A stretch of 64,000 nucleotides of DNA from NCBI RefSeq assembly GCF_016863615.1, contig NZ_BOPF01000004.1, positions 124,001 to 188,000 on the forward strand. The letters run 5' to 3'. Position 1 is the stretch's first letter. Each line of letters begins with the position of its first letter. Source of the DNA: Virgisporangium aliadipatigenens. GTDB lineage: Bacteria > Actinomycetota > Actinomycetes > Mycobacteriales > Micromonosporaceae. The translations under genes and the position numbers were made by a program. This document shows positions 9,013 to 17,620 of the stretch, one piece after another. The notes under the pieces are model-generated. The model made no database searches. It saw nothing but the letters and a program-made list of their open reading frames with translations, and had not been told where the DNA came from.

Positions 9013-9666
9013 TTACGGCTTTACCGCGATCAGTGATTTCGTCAGTCCGAGTACCCGTTCGCTCCGGATGACGGAATCGGGAAAGTAATAACGCATCTGG
9101 GTCTTGTCGACCAGTTCGGTCCAGAGGACGCCGTCAAGCGCATCCCGAAGATTGGCGGATCTGACGTGTGCGAGCGGCCATCGGCGCGCCATTGCCGCAC
9201 GCGCGCGCACCGGCATGAACTGCATCCCCGGCGCGATCCAGTGCGGCTCCACGGGGAAGTACCGGTAGGGCGTCTGCACCCAGTGCGCGGGGGCGAGTTT
9301 GTGGACGTTCTCGGCGAAGCGCATGCGCCGCTCGTGCCCGCCGACGTGCTCCAGGACCGAGTTGGAGAAGACGAGGTCGTACCGGCGCGAGGCGATCTCG
9401 GCCGGCAGCGCGCAGGCGTCGCCGCGGTCCACCGCGATCCAGTCCGGGACGTTGGCGTCCAGGTCCTCGATGTTGACCACGTGCACGTGGGCGGGCCGGG
9501 TGTCGCCCTGGATCCAGGTCGACGGGTAGCCCCCGAGGTCGAGGACCGTCATCTCGTCCAGACGGGGGAACGCCCGCAGCAGCCAAGCCCACCGTTCGGC
9601 CCGGCGGCGGCTGGCCCACGAGTCGCCGTCCCCGACGACACGCTCCCGAATCGACTGCGACGCCAT
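9013..9666 (-). CDS. SAM-dependent class I methyltransferase
   Basis: A 217-residue methyltransferase. VLDLGGYPS (about 41-49) is the SAM-binding loop, NIEDLD the acidic residue contacting the ribose, and LVFSNSVLEHV the motif IV region typical of Methyltransf_11/23 enzymes in glycan clusters. The ATG at 9666 follows AAGGGA with good spacing. It is divergent from the Wzz-like gene across a 216-base promoter region. The likely job is O- or N-methylation of a sugar in the repeat unit or of the lipid-linked chain end. The acceptor is unknown. Confidence 0.75.
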   Translation of the reverse strand: MASQSIRERVVGDGDSWASRRRAERWAWLLRAFPRLDEMTVLDLGGYPSTWIQGDTRPAHVHVVNIEDLDANVPDWIAVDRGDACALPAEIASRRYDLVFSNSVLEHVGGHERRMRFAENVHKLAPAHWVQTPYRYFPVEPHWIAPGMQFMPVRARAAMARRWPLAHVRSANLRDALDGVLWTELVDKTQMRYYFPDSVIRSERVLGLTKSLIAVKP

Positions 9667-9882
9667 GCGGATGATCCCTTCGAAGCGAGCCGGGCGCGAA
9701 ATCGCCCCACGTTCAGCAAGCTAGTCGTCGCACACCGGGCGCCAATACCCTCTGGCGAGCCGGGTCCAAATTCTGACAGGACGATAAATGAGGCCCTTTC
9801 GGATGTCTCCGACCCCCTGGTTGATGGCCGTACCCTGTTCGTTGCAGGTCTGGTGCAACCCCGTCGGGAAAGAGAGAAGTCC

Positions 9883-10806
9883 GTGGACTTTTGGGATCTC
9901 ACGAGACTGGTGTTCCGACGGTGGTACGTCGCGCTGCCTCTCGTCGTGATCACCGTTCTGCTGAGCGGATGGGCTTACACGACGGTCAAGCCTGACTACA
10001 AGGGCGTCGGCTATGTGCAGCTGATCCCGCCGCAGGCCGCCACCAACACCAAGAACACCGAGCTGCGCAACGTGTGGCTCGACACCGGCCTGCAGTCCCT
10101 GCTCCAGGCGGCCAACTACGCGACGATCGACAAGTCGTTCCTCAAGGAACTGGGCCAGCGGGGCCTGAGCGAAAACGTCGTCCTGGACATGGGCTACCCG
10201 GCGCCGACGCTCACGGTCACCGTCATCGGGACCAGCGAGGGCCAGGTCATGGCGACGATGGACGCGGTCATGCAGCGGTTCCAGGAGACCGTCAAGGTGC
10301 TCCAGACGGACCAGGGCGTCACGGACATCGGCCTCATCTCCAGCCGGCGCCTGGACAACGGGCAAAACCTGGAGGAGACCGGCGGCAAGGTCAAGCGCGC
10401 GCTCATCGCCGTTCTCGGCGCGGGGCTGCTCGCGACGGCCGGCCTCACCATCGGCTTCGACGCCTGGATGCGGACCCGGACCCGGCGCAAGCAGAGCGCG
10501 GCGGTCAAGTCCGAGCCGACGCCGGATCCCCACGATCCCGGTGGCGACCCGACGGCGACGGCGATCATCCCCACCGCCGCGACGGTCGAGGCCCGGGCGC
10601 CGATCGTGCCGCGCATCCTCAGTTCCAACGGCACCTCCATCAAGCCCGCGTTCGACGCGCAGCAGGACGTCGAGGTGGCCGCGATGCGTCGGCGGCGCAG
10701 CGGCGGCCGGCGGGAGACCGACGTCTCCTCCAGCGAGGTGACGATCATCCTGCCCCGCAACGCCACGGTCGAACGGCAGAACGGGAGCGGGAGTACGCCG
10801 CGTTGA
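9883..10806 (+). CDS. Wzz/YveK-like chain-length determinant protein
   Basis: A 307-residue protein with a transmembrane helix near 18-37, an extracytoplasmic domain with a coiled region, a second helix near 180-200 and a cytoplasmic tail rich in Arg, Pro and Thr. This is the layout of Wzz/polysaccharide co-polymerase proteins that set glycan chain length with a Wzy polymerase. No Walker motif is present, so it lacks the fused BY-kinase of some homologues. GTG at 9883 follows AGAGAGAAG, and the family fold starts right there. The stop overlaps the TTG start of the next gene (TTGA), which codes for the predicted polymerase and supports the assignment. Confidence 0.72.
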   Translation: MDFWDLTRLVFRRWYVALPLVVITVLLSGWAYTTVKPDYKGVGYVQLIPPQAATNTKNTELRNVWLDTGLQSLLQAANYATIDKSFLKELGQRGLSENVVLDMGYPAPTLTVTVIGTSEGQVMATMDAVMQRFQETVKVLQTDQGVTDIGLISSRRLDNGQNLEETGGKVKRALIAVLGAGLLATAGLTIGFDAWMRTRTRRKQSAAVKSEPTPDPHDPGGDPTATAIIPTAATVEARAPIVPRILSSNGTSIKPAFDAQQDVEVAAMRRRRSGGRRETDVSSSEVTIILPRNATVERQNGSGSTPR

Positions 10807-12182
10807 CGGCCTCCTCGATCCACCCCGGCGACCTCGAACCGTCCCGGGTGAAGCTGCGCACCTACATCACCCGCCGCCGGATACTGCGCTTCGACGCGGC
10901 GATGGTGCTGGGGCTGATGTTCACGCTCCTGACCGTCATCCCGGCCCGGCTGATCCTGCCGGGCACCACCGACATCGGCCGGCCCGCGCTGGTGGTCGCG
11001 CTCGGCATGTTCTGCTGGTGGGTCATCGCGCGGATGAGCCCCGGCCTCACGCTCACCGGCCCGCAGCCGATCCGCTGGGCGCTCGTCGCGTGGTGGTTCT
11101 CGCTGCTGCTGTCGTACGCGGTCGGGTTCCAGCGCGGCTACACGGGCATGGAGGCCAACTCCGCCGACCGGTGGCTGCTCGGCATGGCGGCGTTCTCCGG
11201 GGTGGTGCTCGGGCTCTCCGACGGGCTGTCCAACTGGGACCGGCTGCGCACGTTCCTCAAGGCGATGGTGTGGGCGAGCGCGTTCATGTCGCTCGTGGGC
11301 CTCGCCGAGGCGGCCCTGTCCCAGCCGCTGTCGGGATACCTGGTGCTGCCGGGCCTGGAGGAGATCCGGGCCGCGCCCGAGTTGCAGGTGCGCGGCGGGA
11401 GTCTGCGCGTGGCCAGCACCACGTCGCACTACATCGAGCTGAGCGCGGTGCTCGCGACGGCGCTGCCGTTCGCCATCCACCTGGCGCGCTTCGGCCCGAC
11501 CAAGGAGGAACGCCGCCGCTACCTGATCGCCGCGGTGCTGATCGGCGCCGGCATCCCGGCGACCATCTCGCGCACCGGCATCGTCGCGATCGGCATCTCG
11601 ATGGCCTGCCTGGTGCCGCTGTGGACGTGGCGGATGCGCTACAACGTGCTGGTCATGTGCGCGGGCGTGTTCGGGGCGCTGGGCGCGGTGAAGCCGTCGT
11701 TCGCCATGACGATCGTGGAGATGTTCACCAACATCTCGGAGGATCCGAGCATCACCTCGCGCACCGAGGACTACGAACTGGTGGGCTACTACTTCGCGCA
11801 GCGGCCGTGGCTGGGGCGCGGGACCGGTTCGTGGGTGGTGCCGCAGTACATCTACCTGGACAACCAGTGGCTGTCGACCGCCCTGTGCCAGGGGCTGCTC
11901 GGGTGTGCGTTGCTCGCCGGGCTGTTCCTCACCGCGATGGTGCTCGCGATCATCGCGTTGCGCCGGGCGACGAGCGCGGAGGACAAGCACCTGTGTGCCG
12001 CCCTGATCGGCACCCAGATCATCGCGATGTTCGTGTCGGCGACGTTCGACTCGCTCTGGTTCGACACCTACGCCATCACGATGGCGGTGACGATCGGGTT
12101 GTGCGGGGCCGTGTGGCGCTTCACCCATCCGCGGCGCGCGGTGCGGACCTCGATCCCGGACCGGTTCCTGCGGGACGGTTGA
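10803..12182 (+). CDS. O-antigen ligase/Wzy-like polysaccharide polymerase
   Basis: A 459-residue membrane protein with about ten to twelve hydrophobic helices and a large outward loop near 190-330, as in Wzy_C/WaaL proteins. SRTGIVAIGISM and the GRGTGSW segment resemble conserved positions of the O-antigen ligase family. The enzyme would join lipid-linked repeat units on the outer face of the membrane. The TTG start overlaps the Wzz-like stop; a GTG around 10849 is an alternative. Its last 62 bases overlap the 3' end of the convergent glycosyltransferase at 12121, which is unusual for two real genes. Confidence 0.78.
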   Translation: MTASSIHPGDLEPSRVKLRTYITRRRILRFDAAMVLGLMFTLLTVIPARLILPGTTDIGRPALVVALGMFCWWVIARMSPGLTLTGPQPIRWALVAWWFSLLLSYAVGFQRGYTGMEANSADRWLLGMAAFSGVVLGLSDGLSNWDRLRTFLKAMVWASAFMSLVGLAEAALSQPLSGYLVLPGLEEIRAAPELQVRGGSLRVASTTSHYIELSAVLATALPFAIHLARFGPTKEERRRYLIAAVLIGAGIPATISRTGIVAIGISMACLVPLWTWRMRYNVLVMCAGVFGALGAVKPSFAMTIVEMFTNISEDPSITSRTEDYELVGYYFAQRPWLGRGTGSWVVPQYIYLDNQWLSTALCQGLLGCALLAGLFLTAMVLAIIALRRATSAEDKHLCAALIGTQIIAMFVSATFDSLWFDTYAITMAVTIGLCGAVWRFTHPRRAVRTSIPDRFLRDG

Positions 12183-13326
12183 TCCCGAGCAGCCCGGCCA
12201 GCACGGCGGCCCGCCGCTCCCAGGTGTGTTCCTGGGCGAACGCCCGCCGTGGCGCGGAATCGCGCGGGGCGGCGACTTCCCGCTCCACGCGGGCGGCGAA
12301 CTCCGCCGGCCCGCTCGCCACGGCGATCAGGTCGGTGCCGAGCCAATCGTTGGCAGGCAGCGGGGTGGCCACCACCCGGCGCCCGGCGGCCAGGTACTCC
12401 AACGTCTTGAGCGGAAAGCTCGCCCGGTTGAACTCCGTGTCGGCATAGGGCGTCAGCCCGACGTCGATCAGCCGCAGGTAGGACGGCAGTTCGTCGAAGT
12501 CCTTCGCGCCCACCCAGCGCACGTTGGGCCGGGACACCAGGCCGGAGATGTCGTAGCCGGGCACCACCGGCCCGACGATGAGCAGCGACACCCCGGTCCG
12601 CGCGACGGCGGAGAGCAGCGAGACGTCGATGCGGTGGTTGAGATAGCCGACGAAGCCGGCGATCGGGCCGGGCAGGTCGACGTCGTCCGGCAGGGCAGCG
12701 GTGTCCACGCCGTCGTAGGCGGCCGGCAGGCAGCCGTTGGGCACCACGACCGCGTCGTGACCGCCGGCGGCGTAGCGCTCCCGCAGCCCGGGGGAGACCA
12801 CCGCGACGACGTCCGCGCCCCGCAGCGTGCGGGCCTCGTCGCGGAGCAGCCGCTCCCGCGGCTCACCGAGCAGCGCGGCGCCCGCGGGCAGGTCGTCGGT
12901 GGCGTAGAAGAGCCTGCGCCGCGCGGGAAGCGCACCCCACAGCGGCTTGGCGCGGCAGGAGACGAGCGCCGCCACGGGCTCCCGGCCCGGGCCGATCAAC
13001 CCGTCCACGATGCCCCGCACCGCGCGGCGCACCATCGGCGCGGTCAGGTGGTGCAGCCCTCGCTTCGTCATGCCGGGCGCCACGGTGGTGACGGCGCGCG
13101 CCATGCGCTCGTCGAGGACCTCGACGGGTGGCGCCTGCGCGAGCGAACGCGCGTATGCCGGATTGCGCAACGCCGTCAGCATCGACACCGGCGGCTCGAC
13201 GTACAGCACCGGCGCGTGGGCGCTGAGCGCGCGGGTGATGTGCCGGTCGGTGCCGGCCGGCCCGTACCAGGTGCTGTTGGCGAAGTAGACGATCAGGTCC
13301 CGACGCGCAACGTTCCACCGGGTCAT
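12121..13326 (-). CDS. Glycosyltransferase family 4-like (GT-B fold)
   Basis: A 401-residue GT-B enzyme. The N-terminal half begins LIVYFANSTWYGPAG, and the C-terminal half carries GFVGYLNHRIDVSLL and the donor-binding region FNRASFPLKTLEYLAAGRRV. That region has the E(x)7E-like Pro-Leu-Lys-Thr-Leu-Glu pattern of bacterial teichuronic-acid and EPS transferases. ATG at 13326 is preferred over upstream starts because it overlaps the stop of the beta-helix gene (ATGA), so the pair is coupled. Donor and acceptor are unknown. The 3' end runs 62 bases into the convergent polymerase gene, so neither transcript can end between them without crossing coding sequence. Confidence 0.85.
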   Translation of the reverse strand: MTRWNVARRDLIVYFANSTWYGPAGTDRHITRALSAHAPVLYVEPPVSMLTALRNPAYARSLAQAPPVEVLDERMARAVTTVAPGMTKRGLHHLTAPMVRRAVRGIVDGLIGPGREPVAALVSCRAKPLWGALPARRRLFYATDDLPAGAALLGEPRERLLRDEARTLRGADVVAVVSPGLRERYAAGGHDAVVVPNGCLPAAYDGVDTAALPDDVDLPGPIAGFVGYLNHRIDVSLLSAVARTGVSLLIVGPVVPGYDISGLVSRPNVRWVGAKDFDELPSYLRLIDVGLTPYADTEFNRASFPLKTLEYLAAGRRVVATPLPANDWLGTDLIAVASGPAEFAARVEREVAAPRDSAPRRAFAQEHTWERRAAVLAGLLGINRPAGTGPGSRSAPRAADG

Positions 13327-14402
13327 GGTGTGACGGGCTCCTTGGTGTCCTGCCAGACGTTGCCGGACCACTCGTTGCCGTTGCCGTCGTTGTCCCAGTA
13401 CGCCACGGGGCCGAAGTTACCGCCCTTCGGATAGACCTGGCGGCTGAACACGTTGTTGACGACCCGGATGTTGTGGGACTTCCCGTACTTTCCGGCACCG
13501 CCGTAAACGGTGTAACCGCCGCCGGCCAGAAGGTTGTTCTCGATCAGGGCGCTGTGCTGCAGGCCGAAATCCTGGAAAAGCGCGATCGCCGCCGTCTGGT
13601 CGTAGTCGATGATGATCGTGTTGTGCCGGATGATGAGCGTCTGTCCGTTTCCCGGGCCGGCGTTCGACTGAATGCCGTCAATATGGTCACCGGGGTAGAA
13701 CTTGGGCGAGTGAATGTAGTTGTCGACGATCAGACCGACGTTCGTGGAAATGTGATCGGAGAGCACGGCGAACTCGTTGCGCTGGATGGTGATCATCCCG
13801 CCCTGGTTGATCACGCCGAACTGGAGCTGCTCCCGGCCGTTGCCCTTGATCTCCGAGTCCTTGACGACCAGCCCGCTCACGCCCTGCCGCTGGATGATGC
13901 CCCACTGGCCGGTGGTGGTGACCCGGACGTTCTGGATCGTCACGTTGTCGGCCTCGACGCTGATGTCGCCGCTGAACTCCATCCCGTCGATCACCGTGCC
14001 GGCCTTCTGCACCCGGATGCCGCCGCTCGCCTTGAGCTGCTTGCCCGACGGAACGCCGGTGTTGCCCGCGTTGGGGAAGCCGCCGGCCACCGTCGCCGGG
14101 CCGGCCGTCCGGCTGGCGCTCGGCTTGGCGGAGGCGCTCGCCGACGCGCTCGCGGAGGCGGAGGCCGACGGGTCCACGCTCGCCCCGGGGTCGGCGGCGC
14201 TGCCCTCGCCGGAGCCGGGCCCCGCCGAGGCGGCCGCGTCGACGGGACGGCACCCGTCGCCACCGCACGGGTCGCTCGCCGCGTACCACGCGACGGCCCC
14301 GCCGGCCGCGAGCACGAACACGAGCACCACGGCCCCGATGACAAGCTGCCGACGCGTGAATCGAGCTAAACGAAGCACGCGCCCGAGGATAACGGAAGGC
14401 AC
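13323..14402 (-). CDS. Membrane-anchored right-handed beta-helix protein
   Basis: A 359-residue protein with a basic N-terminus, one transmembrane anchor at about 20-42, a 60-residue Ser/Ala/Pro-rich spacer that includes an (SA)n run, and a C-terminal right-handed parallel beta-helix from about 125. Helix coils show regular Asn ladders such as VTIQNVRV, MITIQRNEF, LIIRHNTII and NIRVVNNVF. This fold is shared by polysaccharide lyases, epimerases and pectate-lyase-like enzymes. The topology places it outside the cell. It is coupled to the glycosyltransferase downstream (ATGA). It may trim, epimerise or bind the exported glycan; no catalytic residues can be assigned from sequence alone. Confidence 0.78.
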   Translation of the reverse strand: MPSVILGRVLRLARFTRRQLVIGAVVLVFVLAAGGAVAWYAASDPCGGDGCRPVDAAASAGPGSGEGSAADPGASVDPSASASASASASASAKPSASRTAGPATVAGGFPNAGNTGVPSGKQLKASGGIRVQKAGTVIDGMEFSGDISVEADNVTIQNVRVTTTGQWGIIQRQGVSGLVVKDSEIKGNGREQLQFGVINQGGMITIQRNEFAVLSDHISTNVGLIVDNYIHSPKFYPGDHIDGIQSNAGPGNGQTLIIRHNTIIIDYDQTAAIALFQDFGLQHSALIENNLLAGGGYTVYGGAGKYGKSHNIRVVNNVFSRQVYPKGGNFGPVAYWDNDGNGNEWSGNVWQDTKEPVTP

Positions 14403-14565
14403 CGTGGTGAATTAGCCCTGAAACTGTCGATGAATGTCCACGTTCCGGCTTTTTCCGCCCTTCGATCTTCGGTGCCGGAATCGACGACTGATCGGCGGCG
14501 CGGTCCACCGGGAGAGGGGATGTGCGATCGGCGCGATGAGGGACGTGTTTGCTCAATTCGCTCAC

Positions 14566-14571
14566 TAGGAT
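14566..14571 (+). promoter_or_regulatory. Putative -10 element of a leaderless promoter
   Basis: TAGGAT lies seven bases before the ATG at 14579. That spacing would put the transcript start at or next to the start codon. Confidence 0.4.
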
Positions 14572-14578
14572 CGGCGGA

Positions 14579-15811
14579 ATGGACGCGCAGCGGCTCAACA
14601 TCCTGGTTTATCCGCACGCGATGGAGTTGGGCGGCAGCCAGCTCAACGCGATCGAACTCGCCGCCGCCGTGCGCGACCTGGGCCACGAGGTCACGATCGT
14701 CAGCGAGGACGGGCCGCTGCTGCGGCGGGTCGCCGAGCTGGGGCTGCCCCGGTTGGGCGTTCCGGCCGATCGGCGGCGGCCCTCGGGCACCGTGAGCCGG
14801 TATCTGCGGCGGCTGGTCGCCGAGCGGGGCGTCGACATCGTGCACGGTTACGAGTGGCCGCCGGGCATCGAGGCCAACGCGGCCGTGCTCGGCAACCCGC
14901 GCGCCGCCGCGGTGTGCACGGTGATGTCGATGTCGGTGGCGCCGTTCCTGCCCGGGTCGCTGCCGCTGGTGGTCGGCACGGAGGAGATCAGGGAACGCGC
15001 GGCGGCCGGCCGGCGCGGCCCCACGTACCTCATCGAGCCGCCCGTCGACGTCGACGCGAACGCGCCCGGCCACCCCGTCGAGGACTTCCGCGCCGCGCAC
15101 GACCTGGAGCCGGGGCCGGTCGACCTGGTCGTGGTGTGCCGCCTCGTGCCCGAGCTGAAGCTCGAGGGGATCCTGACCGCGATCGACGTCGTCGGTGCGC
15201 TCGGCGCCGAGACCCCGGTCCGCCTCATCGTCGTCGGCGACGGCGACGCACGCTCCACAGTGGAGGAACGCGCCGCCAAGGCTAACGCCCGCGCCGGCCG
15301 CCGCGCGGTCGTGCTCACGGGTGCGCTCTTCGACCCCCGGCCGGCCTACGCCGCCGCCGACGTCATGCTCGGCATGGGCGGATCGGCGTTGCGCGCGCTG
15401 GCGTTCGGCAAGCCGCTGGTGGTGCAGGGCGAACGCGGCTTCTGGGAGTTGCTCACCCCGTCCACAGTGGACACCTTCCTGAAGCAGGGCTGGTACGGGC
15501 TGGGCGACGGCACCGGTGGCGAGGAGCGGCTGACCGCGATCCTCAGTGGACTGCTGCGCGACCCCGACCGGCGCCGCTCACTCGGCGAGTACGGCCGCAC
15601 CCTGGCCGTCGAACGGTTCAGCCTGCAGCGTGCGGCCACCGTTCAAGAGAAGATCTACCGGGATGCGCTGGCCCGTCCGCGCTCCCGCGGCCGGGACACG
15701 GGAGAAGCCGCCCGCTCCGCGGTGGGGGTCTTCTCCCACAAGCTGCGCCGCCGCTACGAAGGGTTGCGCGGCACGCGGGCCCGCGACGACTTCAACGCCA
15801 TCGGAAAATAG
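14579..15811 (+). CDS. Glycosyltransferase family 4-like
   Basis: A 410-residue GT-B glycosyltransferase. ILVYPHAMELGGSQLNAIEL at the N-terminus is the acceptor-side glycine loop (GG.Q) common to GT4. DLVVVCRLVPELKLEGIL and RLIVVGDGDARSTVEE mark the linker and donor domain. MGGSALRALAFGKPLVVQG replaces the usual E(x)7E region. The C-terminal tail is basic. ATG at 14579 is chosen because the domain begins just after it and a -10-like TAGGAT precedes it at leaderless spacing. It is divergent from the beta-helix gene and ends the first arm of the polysaccharide locus; the regulatory block begins directly after it. Confidence 0.85.
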   Translation: MDAQRLNILVYPHAMELGGSQLNAIELAAAVRDLGHEVTIVSEDGPLLRRVAELGLPRLGVPADRRRPSGTVSRYLRRLVAERGVDIVHGYEWPPGIEANAAVLGNPRAAAVCTVMSMSVAPFLPGSLPLVVGTEEIRERAAAGRRGPTYLIEPPVDVDANAPGHPVEDFRAAHDLEPGPVDLVVVCRLVPELKLEGILTAIDVVGALGAETPVRLIVVGDGDARSTVEERAAKANARAGRRAVVLTGALFDPRPAYAAADVMLGMGGSALRALAFGKPLVVQGERGFWELLTPSTVDTFLKQGWYGLGDGTGGEERLTAILSGLLRDPDRRRSLGEYGRTLAVERFSLQRAATVQEKIYRDALARPRSRGRDTGEAARSAVGVFSHKLRRRYEGLRGTRARDDFNAIGK

Positions 15812-15873
15812 GCTGCAACCTATCGACCCCCCACGGGGTGGTGTTCCCGTGCGAAGGGTCGAGGGGAGCGGTC

Positions 15874-16440
15874 GTGCTCATGAACGGTGAGGTCGGTGAC
15901 GTCCGGCCGGCCGTGTCCGGATGGGCACCGGCCCGGCTGGAACGGGCAACCGACACGGTCGGTTTCGAGGAGTTCTACGCGGCGTCGTTCAGGGGGCTGG
16001 CGACGCAGCTGTACGTCTACACGGGGGATCTGGACCTGGCGCACGACCTGGTTCAGGAGGCGTTCTGCCGGGCACTGAGCCGCTGGTCCAAGCTGGTCGA
16101 GTACGACGACCCCACCGCCTGGGTGCGGCGGGTCGCGTTCAACCTGGCCAACAGCCGCTGGCGGCGCGCCAAGACCGCCGTGCAGTACCTGCTCAAGCAG
16201 CGGGTCGAGCACGTCGAGGGGCCGAGCCCGGACCGGGTCACCGCCGTCGCGGCGCTGGCGAAGTTGCCCGACGCGCAGCGGCGCGCCGTGGTGCTGCACT
16301 ACCTGGGCGACCTGAGCGTGGCGGACATCGCGACGCAGGAAGGGGTCGCGATCGGCACGGTCAAGTCGTGGCTGCATCGCGGGCGCGCCGCGCTCGCCAC
16401 CCACATCGGCGCGGAGGTCAAGGAGGGGAACGATGTCTGA
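15874..16440 (+). CDS. ECF sigma factor, SigE-family of actinobacteria
   Basis: A 188-residue extracytoplasmic-function sigma factor. Region 2 contains DLVQEAFCRAL (-10 recognition and core binding). Region 4 contains LPDAQRRAVVLHYLGDLSV and a helix-turn-helix in IATQEGVAIGTVKSWLHRG that reads the -35 element. GTG at 15874 has GAGGGGAG five bases upstream; ATG at 15880 is a close alternative. The gene overlaps the next one by 8 bases, the arrangement of a sigma factor and its membrane partner. It lies just after polysaccharide genes, so an envelope or glycan stress response is plausible, but no promoter of those genes could be matched to it. Confidence 0.88.
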   Translation: MLMNGEVGDVRPAVSGWAPARLERATDTVGFEEFYAASFRGLATQLYVYTGDLDLAHDLVQEAFCRALSRWSKLVEYDDPTAWVRRVAFNLANSRWRRAKTAVQYLLKQRVEHVEGPSPDRVTAVAALAKLPDAQRRAVVLHYLGDLSVADIATQEGVAIGTVKSWLHRGRAALATHIGAEVKEGNDV

Positions 16441-17620
16441 GTTCGAACGCGACGACCTGGTCGGTGCCGTCCTGACCGACGTGAGCCGCGAGGTGTCCGG
16501 GCACATCCGGCCGCTCGGCGCGCAGGCCGCGGTGCGGACCGTCCGGCGGCGGCGCCGGCAGCGCACGGTGGCCGGTGGAGTCCTGGCGGCGGCGCTGATC
16601 ATCGCCCCGCTCACCGGCCTCGCGCTGGCGAACAACGGTCCGAACCCGAGCCCGACCGTGGGCACCGGGACCTCGACGTCACCGTCCATGGTGGACGTTC
16701 CTCCGCAGGGCTCCCCGGGGCCGTCCGGCCCCCCGGCGTCCTCCGACGCCCCGGCCATTCCCGCGTCGGAACTGCGTAACGGAACGCTGCCGATCGCCGC
16801 GTGGCCGACGTACCCGTCCACCCCGACGCGTTGCGAGACCGGACAGGTGAAGTTCACCGACGGCAAGGCCGGCAGTGACGAGTACCTGTGGATGGAGGGC
16901 CAGCCGCTCCAGGTGGACATCGACGGCGACGGCGGCAAGGAGTCGGTGGTGCATCTGTACTGCCGGATGGCGCAGACCGGCTACTCCAGGGTGGTGGTCT
17001 TCGACCGCACGGCCGACGGCGGGATCAGGAACGTCGGCACGGTGCTCACCACGGTCTGGGCCAAGGACGACGGCAAGGAGCCGGCGAAGATCTGGGAAAT
17101 TCAGGTGACCGACAACGGGCAGATCCGCATCGACGTCGGCGACTACGAGGTCTGCTGCGGAGGCGACCCGAACCTGTCCCAGCACCAGTGGCGCACCTAC
17201 GGCTGGAACGGCACCGGTTTCGTGCAGATCGGCGGCCCGTGGACGTTCCCGCCGAACCTGAACCGGGTCGAACTCAGCCCGACCGCCGGCGAGCTCACGA
17301 TGGTGCGGCAGCCCGACGGGCAGTGGCGCGGCACCCTGCGGGTGACGGTCCGCAACGCGGGACAGCTGCGGGCGAATCCGATCCTGTACGTGCGGCTGCC
17401 CGCCGGCATCATGACGGCTTCGCTCGACTGCGCTCTGCTGAACGGCCCCGCGCAGTGCTCGCTGCCGGCGGTGGAGGCCGGCGCGTCGACAACGGTCGAC
17501 CTGGTGCTCACGACCACGGCGAACCCGGCCGGTCAGGCCGAGATCCGGGTGTACGACAACGTGGCGCGGGACAGCAAGGAGGACAACAACACGGTCACGG
17601 TGACCGTCAAGGCGAGCTGA
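16433..17620 (+). CDS. Single-pass membrane protein, candidate regulator of the ECF sigma factor
   Basis: A 395-residue protein with a cytoplasmic N-terminus of about 42 residues, a transmembrane helix at about 43-66, a Pro/Ser-rich linker and a large extracellular part. Outside, DIDGDGGKESVVHLYC resembles an FG-GAP/calcium-binding turn. The C-terminal 100 residues, with LRVTVRNAGQLRANPILYV and VRDNVARDSKEDNN-like positions, resemble a CARDB/Ig-like repeat. The overlap with the sigma gene suggests it senses outside conditions and holds the factor inactive. The classical zinc anti-sigma motif (HxxxCxxC) is absent, so any binding must use another surface. The 3' end overlaps the convergent gene by 14 bases. 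Confidence 0.65.
   Translation: MSEFERDDLVGAVLTDVSREVSGHIRPLGAQAAVRTVRRRRRQRTVAGGVLAAALIIAPLTGLALANNGPNPSPTVGTGTSTSPSMVDVPPQGSPGPSGPPASSDAPAIPASELRNGTLPIAAWPTYPSTPTRCETGQVKFTDGKAGSDEYLWMEGQPLQVDIDGDGGKESVVHLYCRMAQTGYSRVVVFDRTADGGIRNVGTVLTTVWAKDDGKEPAKIWEIQVTDNGQIRIDVGDYEVCCGGDPNLSQHQWRTYGWNGTGFVQIGGPWTFPPNLNRVELSPTAGELTMVRQPDGQWRGTLRVTVRNAGQLRANPILYVRLPAGIMTASLDCALLNGPAQCSLPAVEAGASTTVDLVLTTTANPAGQAEIRVYDNVARDSKEDNNTVTVTVKAS

Noticed and set aside
15812-15873. GCAACC word before the ECF sigma gene as an ECF -35 element
   Set aside because: No matching -10 motif at 16-18 bases; a similar word near 37309 also lacks one.
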